The notes beneath the pieces are model-generated. The model saw nothing but the letters and a program-made list of their open reading frames with translations. It made no database searches and was not told where the DNA came from. A stretch of DNA of 64,000 nt. Origin: Bathymodiolus brooksi. Its lineage: Eukaryota > Mollusca > Bivalvia > Mytilida > Modiolidae. A program made the translations under genes and the position numbers. The stretch spans positions 31,419,804 to 31,483,803 of the forward strand of contig OY804579.1 of the NCBI GenBank assembly GCA_963680875.1. The letters run 5' to 3'. This document shows positions 25,301 to 35,800 of the stretch, piece after piece. How positions within the stretch are numbered: position 1 is the stretch's first letter; every line of letters begins with the position of its first letter.

Positions 25301-25704
25301 TAAAAATAACTAAATTAGTTTTTTTCTTCTTATAAGTTATGAAGTTGTTCCCCGAGATTTTGATACAGGTGTTAAATTAATTTAATTTAGCCAGTTTTAC
25401 CGACAATATGAAAACAGAGACATACATGTAAAACACAGTGAAATACATGTCTGATGAAAACGAATGACGTAGCCAGTGTTGTTTTATTTGTTAATTGACT
25501 GGAATGTTTCAGAGAAATTTGGGCTGGATTAGAAACAAAAGAGACCTTACTTCTAGTTCCACAAGACAGTTGCTGCAAAATAATATGGGACTGACCATTT
25601 ACCTTGAAGGGGGCTATGTCACGCTTTTTCGCCGTAGAAATGTTTTTTCAGACGCCACAGAAATCATATTTTCTTATTTTCCGGCAAAGTGCCAATCTAA
25701 TTAA

Positions 25705-26056
25705 AACAAGGTGAACTGTGATCTAATGCTCACTTATGATACCCCTGCCACTTCCCATGATATGGGGTACCTATATGAAGCTTGTGACCAAATACCAGAT
25801 TTCTGCCATCAATAGAAAAATGTGCATATATGTTCAATGTGGATAAAAACCAACTAAGTCGGCAAACAGGAAGTAGGAATCTGATGGTTCCAAAAACGCT
25901 TCCCACGATATGGCATACCTATGTGAAGCTTGTGACCAAATATCAGATTTCTGCCATCAATAGTTGCTGAGAAAAATGTGACGAAAAATATTTTGGAAGG
26001 ACGGACGGACAGAGGTAAAACAGTATACCCCTCCCCCTTCGGGGAGCGGGGGTATA
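25705..26056 (-). mobile_element. Hairpin-ended non-autonomous element, family with GGGGGTAT ends
   Basis: It begins GTGAACTGTGATCTAATGCTC and ends at a palindrome containing TACCCCTCCCCCTTCGGGG and GCGGGGGTATA. A GGACGGACGGACAG run lies just inside, and two internal monomers contain TATATGAAGCTTGTGACCAA and ATACCAGATTTCTGCCATCA. An inverted relative sits at 47,029-47,433. Confidence 0.82.
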
Positions 26057-26584
26057 ATTAGATCTAAAATAGGGAGTAACTGCGTAGATCTAATTTTAAT
26101 TAGATTGGCGAAGTGCTGGAATAATTTTTTTTCTTCAAAATTTTGTATATGATTATACTGTGAAAATGGCAAGTATCTGATTATACTGTGAAAATGTCAA
26201 GTCGGAATATATTTTTTTCTCCTGTCCAGCCAAATTTTTTTCTTCAAGATTCAGAATTAAAATAATTTTTTAGGAAAAAAAACATATAAAATTAAAATTG
26301 AATAGCTTGAGGGGTAAATTGATAAAAAAAAATTGCAAGACCAAAATGGTTCTCCCATATACCAACAAAAAAACGAAATAAAACTGGTCATAAGAAAGTC
26401 CCACGAGAAAATCTTTCCTTCCAAAATAAGACTTTTTTTTTATTTCTCTAAACTAAATTTGTGCAAACTATTTCACTTATAATGAATTATATTTCTTTTT
26501 TAAATAGAGCTCATTTTTCTAGATGAATGTATAACCATCTGTCTTTACTCTGTTTTTTTATTAAATCTCTTGTCTTTATTACAG

Positions 26585-26848
26585 GACTTTGATCGGATTG
26601 TCCTTGATGAGGCAGTGTTGGGGGTTGCTAGAATGTTTCGAGAGGAACTTGTAGTAATGCCCCATGACGAGGATTACAACAGATCCAATAGGTATGCAGC
26701 CTACCGCCAGTATACCATTTGGGCACATGGCCGACTTGGAGCTGGGGTCAGACGTGTGATCCCAAGCTGTTATACTTGGAAAATTAGGGACAAGTATCCT
26801 GATCTATATGGACAATACAAGGGTTTCATTCCTAGACGATTTAATTAA
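26585..26848 (+). CDS. Terminal exon of a P2X7-intracellular-domain (ballast-domain) protein, fragment
   Basis: An open frame of 87 codons follows a good acceptor (TTTATTACAG at 26,584) and ends at TAA. It reads [18 protein letters not shown] near the start, then [36 protein letters not shown] and YGQYKGFIP. This is the C-terminal half of the cytosolic zinc-binding domain first known from the tail of the P2X7 receptor, which in many invertebrates occurs in soluble proteins without the channel. The Cys-rich first half of the domain is not found in the upstream sequence, so this is an isolated last exon, either of a gene with very distant exons or a stranded fragment. It lies between the two TTAA-flanked inverted repeats, which hints that it could be captured cargo. 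The frame is intact. Confidence 0.7.
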   Translation, partial: DFDRIVLDEAVLGVARMFREELVVMPHDEDYNRSNRYAAYRQYTIWAHGRLGAGVRRVIPSCYTWKIRDKYPDLYGQYKGFIPRRFN

Positions 26849-26904
26849 AACTTATCATGAAATATTTTGTATTTTATCCCATATACCCTAATGATAAAGT
26901 TTAC

Positions 26905-27030
26905 CACTTGCTTCCCTATGGTCGGTGGTTGTCCGGGTACTCTGGCTTCCTCCACCACTAAAACTGGTCGCCATGATATAGTTGAAATATTGCTGAAAGT
27001 GGCGTTAAAACACCAAAAATAAAAAATAAA
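26905..27030 (+). mobile_element. SINE 3' part
   Basis: It contains CCTCCACCACTAAAACTGG, CGCCATGATATAGTTGAAAT, and ATTGCTGAAAGTGGCGTTAA, and then an A-rich tail. Better preserved copies are at 44,847-45,345 and 50,100-50,545. The tRNA-derived head is missing here. Confidence 0.75.
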
Positions 27031-27169
27031 TCAACCCTAATGAGTTGTTAATTTCATAAGTTGGTCAGTTGGAATTGTAAATTTAATTTGAAAGTTTTGC
27101 CATCTTATTATTATTTTTTGTTCTATCAGCACTGACAACTTCTTCTAAAATGGACTGAGTCTTTTATAT

Positions 27170-27490
27170 AATTCAAAACCAAACTTGGCAGAGATGTTTT
27201 CTATGTATGTACCAAGTTTTGTCAAAAATCCATTGAAGGATGTTGATTCTAGTGTTCACAAGGATGTTATGCGGTAAAAATTTGAGCCTGTGACCTTGAT
27301 CTTTGACATATGACCTTGAAAATCAATACGGTTCCAGATTCTCTTAAGGACTAAGTATGTACCAAGTTTGGTCAAAATCCATTGAAGGATGTTGATTCTA
27401 GAGTGTTCACAAGGATGTTACGGACGGACGGACGGTAGCGTTACTGTTACTATATCCCTTTGCAACTTCGTTGGCGAGGGGATAAAAAGC
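27170..27490 (-). mobile_element. Hairpin-ended element fragment with direct internal repeat
   Basis: Two copies of a block with ATGTACCAAGTTTTGTCAAA and CCATTGAAGGATGTTGATTC (about 27,205 and 27,355) are followed by GGACGGACGGACGG and a palindromic end (TATCCCTTTGC ... GCGAGGGGATA). The architecture is that of the other hairpin-ended elements in the window. Confidence 0.7.
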
Positions 27491-28545
27491 AGTTCAAATG
27501 ACAATTCTTTAAATAGAAAGCCTTTATATGAAAAATACATATTGATTTCCCTCTATCATGTCTATGTTGATAATTCTAAGATAGTAAAGTATAATTTTGG
27601 CTCCCTGAACTAAAAATTATGTCCAAAATTGTTGAAATGTAGTAAAAAAACTAGTTAATGTAATGTTTTTAGAATAGTCAAGAAATAAACTTGGTTTGCA
27701 TAAGGAAATTGAAAACGATTTTCATTTAGTCATAGTCTAAAATATGCAGTTCAGGACATTTCAGTAAAATTTTATAGTCACATGTACATTTGTATATAGA
27801 AAAGTTTCTGAAACTTGCAAATTTCTATGGATCTTCATATTATTTTTTTAAAAACCTTGTTTATGTATCATACTTACAGGATCCAAACTAAAAATGCTAC
27901 TGAAATGACACTTATTTAAATGGAAAGCTTTTTATATAAAAGATACATACTGATTTTCCACTATGGTGATAATTCACAGACAGGAAGATATAATTGTGGC
28001 TCCCATAACAAAGTTTTATGTTCAAACTTGTTGAAAAGTACTTTAAACTTATTTATGTAATGTATTTCCAGTACCCAAGATATAAACTTGTTTGCATAAA
28101 GGAATTGAAAATGATTTTCATTTAGCCATGGTCTAAAATATGCATTTTAGGACATTTCTGAAATTTTCAATAAAATTTTGTAGTCATATAAAAAAAGTTC
28201 TGAAACTTGAAAATTTCAATGGATATTCATATCATTTCTTCAAAACCTTGTTTATAATTATATATTATACTTACAGGATCCAAACTAAAAGTGCAATTGA
28301 AATGAAGCTTCTTTAAATAGAAAGCTTTTATTTGAAAAATACATACTGATTTTCCATTATAGTGATAATTCGCAGAAAGTAAGGTATATACTTTTGGTTC
28401 CCAAAACTAAGTTTCATGTCCAAGTTGTTGAAATTTGATAAAATTAAAAGCCAAATTATATGTTGTATATCAAAGAAATAAATTTGCTTAAATAAAAAGA
28501 ACTTTATAGGGTTTTCATTAAGCCATGTACAGTTTAATGAATTGA
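27490..28545. repeat. Three diverged tandem copies of a ~390-bp sequence
   Basis: Copies begin at about 27,490, 27,879 and 28,277. The last two start with GGATCCAAACTAAAA. Shared landmarks include GAAAGC(T/C)TTTATATGAAAAA, ATACATACTGATTTTCC, TTGAAAATGATTTTCATTTA and GCCATGGTCTAAAATATGCA. Divergence is substantial, so the duplication is old. No coding frame is shared. Confidence 0.75.
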
Positions 28546-28639
28546 TTCGATATTTTTTTTTAAATTGATAATAATAAACTGCATTGCCATTAATATCATT
28601 TTTGCACTCCCATTTCCCTTTTGCTGGCCTCTTAAAATT

Positions 28640-29040
28640 TGTGTTTGTTTACCTCGCAAATACGGCCGTTTTTTGCTACTCATTGACAATAATTTGCTGT
28701 TGCCAGGTGCAAGATTACATATATCTACCGAAAATGATCATAGGCATCATCATAAATTCATAAAATATGAAAAACGATTGAGAAAAGAAGGCAACATGCT
28801 CGGCTTACCTATCAACAATAATCAAGCAAAATCTTTGCCACTTCAGCATGAGATTTGACGCATAGCACTTCCTTGAGTTCGCTCCATCCAACGGCAACGG
28901 TCCAACTGATCCCCTACATATATCCTGCATTTGTTCCATTAGGAAGATACTTCACTTCTATTCCTCTTTATCTCTGAATCGTCAAAGTCCGCTTTCTTCC
29001 ACGCGTTGACAGTTTCTCTTTTGCCCAAGAACGACATGTT
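28640..29040 (-). other. Possible stray coding fragments on the minus strand
   Basis: On the minus strand, a frame beginning ATGTCGTTCTTGGGC (about 29,037) reads MSFLGKRETVNAWKKADFDD before a stop. Farther in, a start near 28,680 reads MSSKKRPYLR and meets a GTAAAC donor-like site. They sit just inside the right TTAA-flanked arm. They might be 5' exons of an element-encoded gene or chance; I do not recognise a family. Confidence 0.2.
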
Positions 29041-29192
29041 GTTTATTGTTTCTAAACAGTGCGCATGCTCAAGACGTGTTCACATATAGAAGGCCATATG
29101 AATAGATTTGAATATTGTCATCCAGACAATAACTCTGATAACGATAGTTTTGGGTCTTTTTTGTCAAAAAATCGTATCTTTTGCTGCATAAC

Positions 29193-29288
29193 TCGGTGTT
29201 AATCTTCATTTTATGAAGGTCAGTACGGAAATCGACAATAATTTTGGGTATGAAAAAATTACGCAGCTGGTAGACAATATCCCTTTAA
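29193..29288 (-). repeat. TTAA-flanked inverted repeat, right arm
   Basis: Inverted copy of 24,822-24,913, ending CAATATCCCT and then TTAA (29,285-29,288). The pair brackets 4.4 kb. Confidence 0.7.
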
Positions 29289-29379
29289 TGAACGAGTATT
29301 TACGTGCTATTTCAAGCGTATTTTTGACAGCCCCTACAAACGACGAAGTGATGATTTTACTAGTCCGACGGGCAACAAT

Positions 29380-29760
29380 AAAACGGGAATCCAGTGCCTG
29401 AAATGGACGGTCGCCCAGTCGCCAAATGCGACTAATATCTTATTCGGGCGACCAAAAGCTGCTCCAAATTAGGTAGTCACTGGCCCAACCCCCGTGAGAC
29501 TAGTGAAAGAATGAATTTTAATGTTATTGATAAAAAAACAATTAACCTGAAAACTGTTTATATATTGATATCTGATGTCTTTTTTTCATAAAAAAAATGT
29601 CACAAAATGTTTGGGTCACCATTCTGCCTTTTGGGCCAGTGACTAATTTTTTACTGGCCCCAAAAAAAAATTTCGGGCCAGCCAATTTCAGGCACTGGGA
29701 ATTGTTAGTTCGACGGTCTCATTGCTAGCCACAAACTAACGGACAATAGTTAATTTCGAA
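29380..29760. mobile_element. Unclassified repeat remnants with 'gggcca' motifs
   Basis: Short blocks such as CCAGTGCCTGAAATGGACGG, TAGTCACTGGCCC and GGGCCAGCCAATTTCAGGC occur in both orientations. The stretch resembles the CTAGCCC-rich tail beside the hAT-like pseudogene at 23.1 kb. It is probably tails of transposase-derived genes. No frame is evident. Confidence 0.4.
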
Positions 29761-29769
29761 CCCTGCTAC

Positions 29770-30390
29770 ATGTATATGTCCTCATTTTACCAGTTTACTT
29801 TAAAAATTATATTTCGGATTGGTGTGCTGGGGAAAAATGCTTTTGCAGTTCATGTAAATATCAAGCCATGCTGCCTCATGCCTAAATAGTCTCCTGCTTT
29901 ATCATAGATTTTATTTGCATAATTTGTGCTTGTTTTTGCATACAGAGTTGTTTACCTCTCTTCGTTCATTTTGCCTCTACATGTTCAATCACAACTTTCT
30001 GTTTAGACATATCTGAACTTTTAAGAGTTAAATGTGACAAGTTGTCTTACCTCTGGAGGTCTGTTTTGGTTTGCATGCATTCACCAAATGGTATAATGTG
30101 ACTTGCAATATTAATCCTTTAAAATATTAAACAATGATAGCTTGGTCGTTTTGCCTACTGGTTGCGAATTGACATTAAGAAGAATTCTGAGGACATCCAA
30201 CCAAATACACGGTGACCCCTGTTACTTACATGTCTTCTATAGACAATTTCCTTGAAGTCAATGTTAAATCTTCTATGACCGGCAAATAAACAATGTACAT
30301 TCAAAATGATTCAAGTTAAATTGTACACATTTTCATCTGTCAGATGCAGTTTAGTTTGACACAAAGCAGTAAGCAGTTTTCATTTCTGAA
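29770..30390. other. Intergenic stretch containing right partner of distant inverted repeat
   Basis: Apart from 30,057-30,157, which matches the reverse complement of 21,905-21,995, I see nothing that I can support as a gene or repeat. Confidence 0.5.
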
Positions 30391-30394
30391 CATT

Positions 30395-30985
30395 TCAATG
30401 GTTCATGTTGTTCACATGCCAGAGGAATGGTTCATCTTGTTGACTTGCCAGAGTAATGGTTCATGTTGTTCACATGACAGATGAATGGTTCATATTGTTG
30501 ACATGCCAGAGGAATGGTTCATGTTGTTGACATGCCAGAGGAATGGTTCATGTTGTTGACATGCCAGAGGAATGGTTCATGTTGTTGACATGTCAGAGGA
30601 ATGGTTCATGTTGTTGACATGACAGAGGAATGGTTCATGTTGTTGACATACCAGAGGAATGGTTCATGTTGATGACATGTCAGGGGAATGGTTCATGTGG
30701 ATGACATGTCAGGGGAATGGTTCATGTGGTTGACATGCCAGAAATGGTTCATGTTCTTGACATGCCAGAAAAGGTTCATGTTGTTGACATGTCAGAGGAA
30801 TGGTTCATGTTCTTGACATGTCAGAAGAATGGTTCATGTTCTTGACATGCCAGAGGAATGGTTCACATTGTTGACATGCCAGAGGAATGGTTCATGTTCT
30901 TGACATGACAGATGAATGGTTCATGTTGTTGACATGCCAGGGGAATTTTTCATGTTGTTGACATGTCAGAGGAATGGTTCGTGAT
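30395..30985. repeat. 29-bp minisatellite (about 20 copies)
   Basis: The unit contains ATGGTTCATGTTGTTGACAT and GCCAGAGGA, with variants (GTCAG, GACAG, TTCTTG). It lies 5' of the first recognised CEP131 exon, either in an upstream intron or in the 5' flank. Confidence 0.9.
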
Positions 30986-31029
30986 TTGTTGTTGACATGT
31001 TACTTCTCAATGAATTGCAGTTTACAGGT

Positions 31030-32535
31030 GTTTTTGTGTTTTTGTGTTTATTAAAGGATTGTAGCTTATCAATGTTATTTGTGTTTATTAAAGGATTGCA
31101 GCTTATCAATGTTATTTGTGTTTATTAAAGGATTGTAGCTTATCAATGTTATTTGTGTTTATTAAAGGATTGCAGCTTATCAATGTTATTTGTGTTTATT
31201 AAAGGATTGCAGCTTATCAATGTTATTTGTGTTTATTAAAGAATTGTAGCTTATCAATGTTATTTGTGTTTATTAAAGGATTGCAGCTTATCAATGTTAT
31301 TTGTGTTCATTAAAGGATTGTAGCTTATCAATGTTATTTGTGTTTATTAAAGGATTGTAGCTTATCAATGTTATTTGTGTTTATTAAAGGATTGTAGCTT
31401 ATCAATGTTATTTGTGTTTATTAAAGGATTGCAGCTTATCAATGTTATTTTTGTTTATTAAAGGATTGTAGCTTATCAATGTTATTTGTGTTTATTAAAG
31501 GATTGTAGCTTATCAATGTTATTTGTGTTTATTAAAGGATTGCAGCTTATCAATGTTATTTGTGTTTATTAAAGGATTGCAGCTTATCAATGTTATTTGT
31601 GTTTATTAAAGGATTGCAGCTTATCAATGTTATTTGTGTTTATTAAAGGATTGTAGCTTATCAATGTTATTTGTGTTTATTAAAGGATTGCAGCTTATCA
31701 ATGTTATTTGTGTTTATTAAAGGATTGCAGCTTATCAATGTTATTTGTGTTTATTAAAGGATTGTAGCTTATCAATGTTATTTGTGTTTATTAAAGGATT
31801 GCAGCTTATCAATGTTATTTGTGTTTATTAAAGGATTGCAGCTTATCAATGTTATTTGTGTTTATTAAAGGATTGTAGCTTATCAATGTTATTTGTGTTT
31901 ATTAAAGGATTGTAGGTTATCAATGTTATTTGTGTTTATTAAAGGATTGCAGCTTATCAATGTTATTTGTGTTTATTAAAGGATTGCAGCTTATCAATGT
32001 TATTTGTGTTTATTAAAGGATTGCAGCTTATCAATGTTATTTGTGTTTATTAAAGGATTGCAGCTTATCAAGTTATTTGTGTTTATTAAAGGATTGTAGC
32101 TTATCAATGTTATTTGTGTTTATTAAAGGATTGTAGCTTATCAATGTTATTTGTGTTTATTAAAGGATTGCAGCTTATCAATGTTATTTGTGTTTATTAA
32201 AGGATTGCAGCTTATCAATGTTATTTGTGTTTATTAAAGGATTGCAGCTTATCAAGTTATTTGTGTTTATTAAAGGATTGTAGCTTATCAATGTTATTTG
32301 TGTTTATTAAAGGATTGTAGCTTATCAATGTTATTTGTGTTTATTAAAGGATTGTAGCTTATCAATGTTATTTGTGTTTATTAAAGGATTGCAGCTTATC
32401 AATGTTATTTGTGTTTATTAAAGGATTGCAGCTTATCAATGTTATTTGTGTTTATTAAAGGATTGTAGCTTATCAATGTTATTTGTGTTTATTAAAGGAT
32501 TGCAGCTTATCAATGTTATTTGTGTTTATCAATAG
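31030..32535. repeat. 38-bp minisatellite (about 39 copies)
   Basis: The unit contains TTTGTGTTTATTAAAGGATT then GCAGCTTATCAATGTTAT. The main variation is a C/T switch (GCAGC or GTAGC). At least two copies have lost TG (ATCAAGTTATT). It ends about 145 bp before the acceptor of the first recognised CEP131 exon. Confidence 0.95.
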
Positions 32536-32679
32536 ATTGCAGTTTATTTGTGATTATAAAAAAAACATAGAGAGGATTTTGAAAATAGACACAATTTCAT
32601 AGTATAGTAATTTTACAAAGAAATTAATATAAGTTTAAACCTTCACATTATAATGTAGTTCATTACTTGGTAATTACAG

Positions 32680-32808
32680 ATTTTAGACATGTCATCTAGA
32701 AGTCACAAAGATGATTTAAATCTCAGTCTTACTGGATCACAGATATCTTCTAAATCTAGATCCCTCCACAGGCCAAGTTCTGTTACAGATGTCAGGACAT
32801 CTAAAGGA
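32680..32808 (+). CDS. CEP131: CEP131 exon with first candidate start codon
   Basis: The acceptor is TTACAG (ends 32,679) and the donor is GGA|GTAAGT, phase 0. From the ATG at 32,689 it reads [16 protein letters not shown], a Ser-rich stretch, then [18 protein letters not shown] following a short acidic segment matches the N-terminus of vertebrate CEP131. The last ~45 bases and the donor are the evident source of the tandem arrays that follow. Confidence 0.82.
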
Positions 32809-35800
32809 GTAAGTATTTCTGTGTTTTGGACCCCTCCACAGTTACAGTTGTTAGAACATGTAAAGGAGTAAGGACTTAGCTGTCATCTGTATACTTGAAT
32901 GTTTTAGACCCTTCACAGCCCATGTTCTGTTACAGTTGTCAGAACATTTAAAGGAGTGAGTACTAAGTTGTCATCTGTATACTTGAGTATGGTAGATCTC
33001 CCACAAGACCAGGTTATGTTACAATTGTCAGAACATGTAAAGGAATGAGTACTAAGTTGTCATCTATATACTTGAGTATGGTAGATCTCCCACAAGACCA
33101 GGTTCTGTTACAGTTGTCAGAACATGTAAAGGAGTGAGTACTAAGTTGTCATCTGTATACTTGAGTGTAGTAGATCTCCCACAAGACCAGGTTATGTTAC
33201 AGTTGTCAGAATATGTAAAGGAGTGAGTACTAAGTTGTCATCTGTATACTTGTGTATGGTAGATCTCTCACAAGACCATGTTCTGTTACAGTTGTCAGAA
33301 CATGTAAAGGAGTGAGTACTAAGTTGTCATCTGTATACTTGAATATGGTAGATCTCCCACAAGACCAGGTTCTGTTACAGTTGTCAGAACATGTAAAGGA
33401 GTGAGTACTAAGTTGTCATCTGTATACTTGAGTGTGGTAGATCTCCCACAAGACCAGGTTATGTTACAGTTGTCAGAACATGTAAAGGAGTGAGTACTAA
33501 GTTGTCATCTGTATACTTGAGTGGTAGATCTCCCACAAGACCAGGTTTCGTTAAAGTTGTCAGAACATGTAAAGGAGTGAGTACTAAGTTGTCATCTGTA
33601 TACTTGAGTGTAGTAGATCTCCCACAAGACCAGGTTATGTTACAGTTGTCAGAATATGTAAAGGAGTGAGTACTAAGTTGTCATCTGTATACTTGTGTAT
33701 GGTAGATCTCTCACAAGACCATGTTCTGTTACAGTTGTCAGAACATGTAAAGGAGTGAGTACTAAGTTGTCATCTGTATACTTGAGTATGGTAGATCTCC
33801 CACAAGACCAGGTTCTGTTACAATGGTCAGAACATGTAAAGGAGTGAGTACTGAGTTGTCATTTGTATACTTGAGTATGATAGATCTCGCACAAGACCAG
33901 GTTCTGTTACAGTTGTCAGAACATGTAAAGGAGTGAGTATTAAGTTGTCATCTGTATACTTGAGTATGGTAGATCTTGTACAAGACCAGGTTATGTTACA
34001 ATTGTCAGAACATGTAAAGGAGTGAGTACTAAGTTGTCATCTGTATACTTGAGTATGGTAGATCTCCCACAGGACCAGGTTCTGTTACAGTTGTCAGAAC
34101 ATGTAAAGGAGCGAGTACTAAGTTGTCATCTGTATACTCGAGTATGGTAGATCTCCCACAAGACCAGGTTCTGTTACAATTGTCAGAACCTGTAAAGGAG
34201 TGGGTACTAAGTTGTCATTTGTATACTTGAGTATGGTAGATCTCCCACAAGACCAGGTTCTGATACAGTTGTCAGAACATGTAAAGGAGTGAGTACTAAG
34301 TTGTCATCTGTATACTTGAGTATGGTAGATCTCCCACAAGACCAGGTTCTGTTACAGTTGTCAGAACATGTAAAGGAGTGAGTAAGGTAGATCTCCCACA
34401 AGACCAAGTTCTGTTACAGTTGTCAGAACATATAAAGGAGTGAGTACTAAGTTGTCATCTGTATACTTGAGTATGGTAGATCTCCCACAAGACCAGGTTC
34501 TGTTACAGTTGTCAGAACATGTAAAGGAGTGAGTACTTAGTTGTCATCTGTATTCTTGAGTATGGTAGATCTCCCACAAGACCAGGTTCTGTTATAGTTG
34601 TCAGAACATGTAAAGTAGTGAGTACTAAGTTGTCATCTGTATACTTGAGTATGGTAGATCTCCCACAAGACCAGGTTCTGTTATAGTTGTCAGAACATGT
34701 AAAGGAGTGAGTACTAAGTTGTCATCTGTATACTTGAGTATGATAGATCTCCCACAGGACCAGGTTCTGTTATAGTTGTCAAAACATGTAAAGGAGAGAG
34801 TACTAAGTTGTCATCTGTATACTTGAATATGGTAGATCTCCCACAAGACCAGGTTCTGTTACAATTGTCAGAACATGTAAAGGAGTGAGTACTAAGTTGT
34901 CATCTGTATACTTGAGTATGGTAGATCTCCCACAAGACCAGGTTCTGTTACAATTGTCAGAACATGTAAAGGAGTGAGTACTAAGTTGTCATTTGTATAC
35001 TTGAGTATGGTAGATCTCGCACAAGACCAGGTTCTGTTACAGTTGTCAGAACATGTAAAGGAGTGAGTATTAAGTTGGCATCTGTATACTTGAGTATGGT
35101 AGATCTTGTACAAGACCAGGTTATGTTACAAGTGTCAGAATATGTAAAGGAGTGAGTACTAAGTTGTCATTTGTATACTTGAGTATGGTAGATCTTGCAC
35201 AAGACCAGGTTCTTTTACAATTGTCAGAACATGTAAAGGAGTGAGTACTAAGTTGTCATCTGTATACTTGAGTATGGCAGATCTCCCACAAGACCAGGTT
35301 CTGTTACAATTGTCAGAACATGTAAAGTAGTGAGTACTAAGTTGTCATCTGTAGTGTATACTTGAGTATGGTAGATCTCGCACAAGACCAGGTTCTGTTA
35401 CAGTTGTCAGAACATGTAAAGGAGTGAGTACTAAGTTGTCATCTGTATACTTGAGTATGGTAGATCTTCCACAAGACCAGGTTATGTTACAGTTGTCAGA
35501 ACATGTAAAGGAGTGAGTACTAAGTTGTCATCTGTATACTTGAGTATGGTAGATCTCCCACAAGACTAGGTTCTGTTACAGTTGTCAGAACATGTAAAGG
35601 AGTGAGTACTAAATTGTCATCTGTATACTTGAGTATGGTAGATCTCCCACAAGACCAGGTTTTGTTACAGTTTTCAGAACATGTAAAGGAGCGAGTACTA
35701 AGTTGTCATCTGTATACTTGAGTATGGTAGATCTCGCACAAGGCCAGGTTCTGTTACAGTTGTTAGAACATGTAAAGGAGTGAGTACTAAGTTGTCATCT

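Noticed and set aside
29213..29401. 62-codon + strand frame beginning MKVSTEIDNNFGYEKITQLV
   Set aside because: It lies in the TTAA-flanked inverted repeat. The left copy does not keep a corresponding gene structure and no domain is seen.
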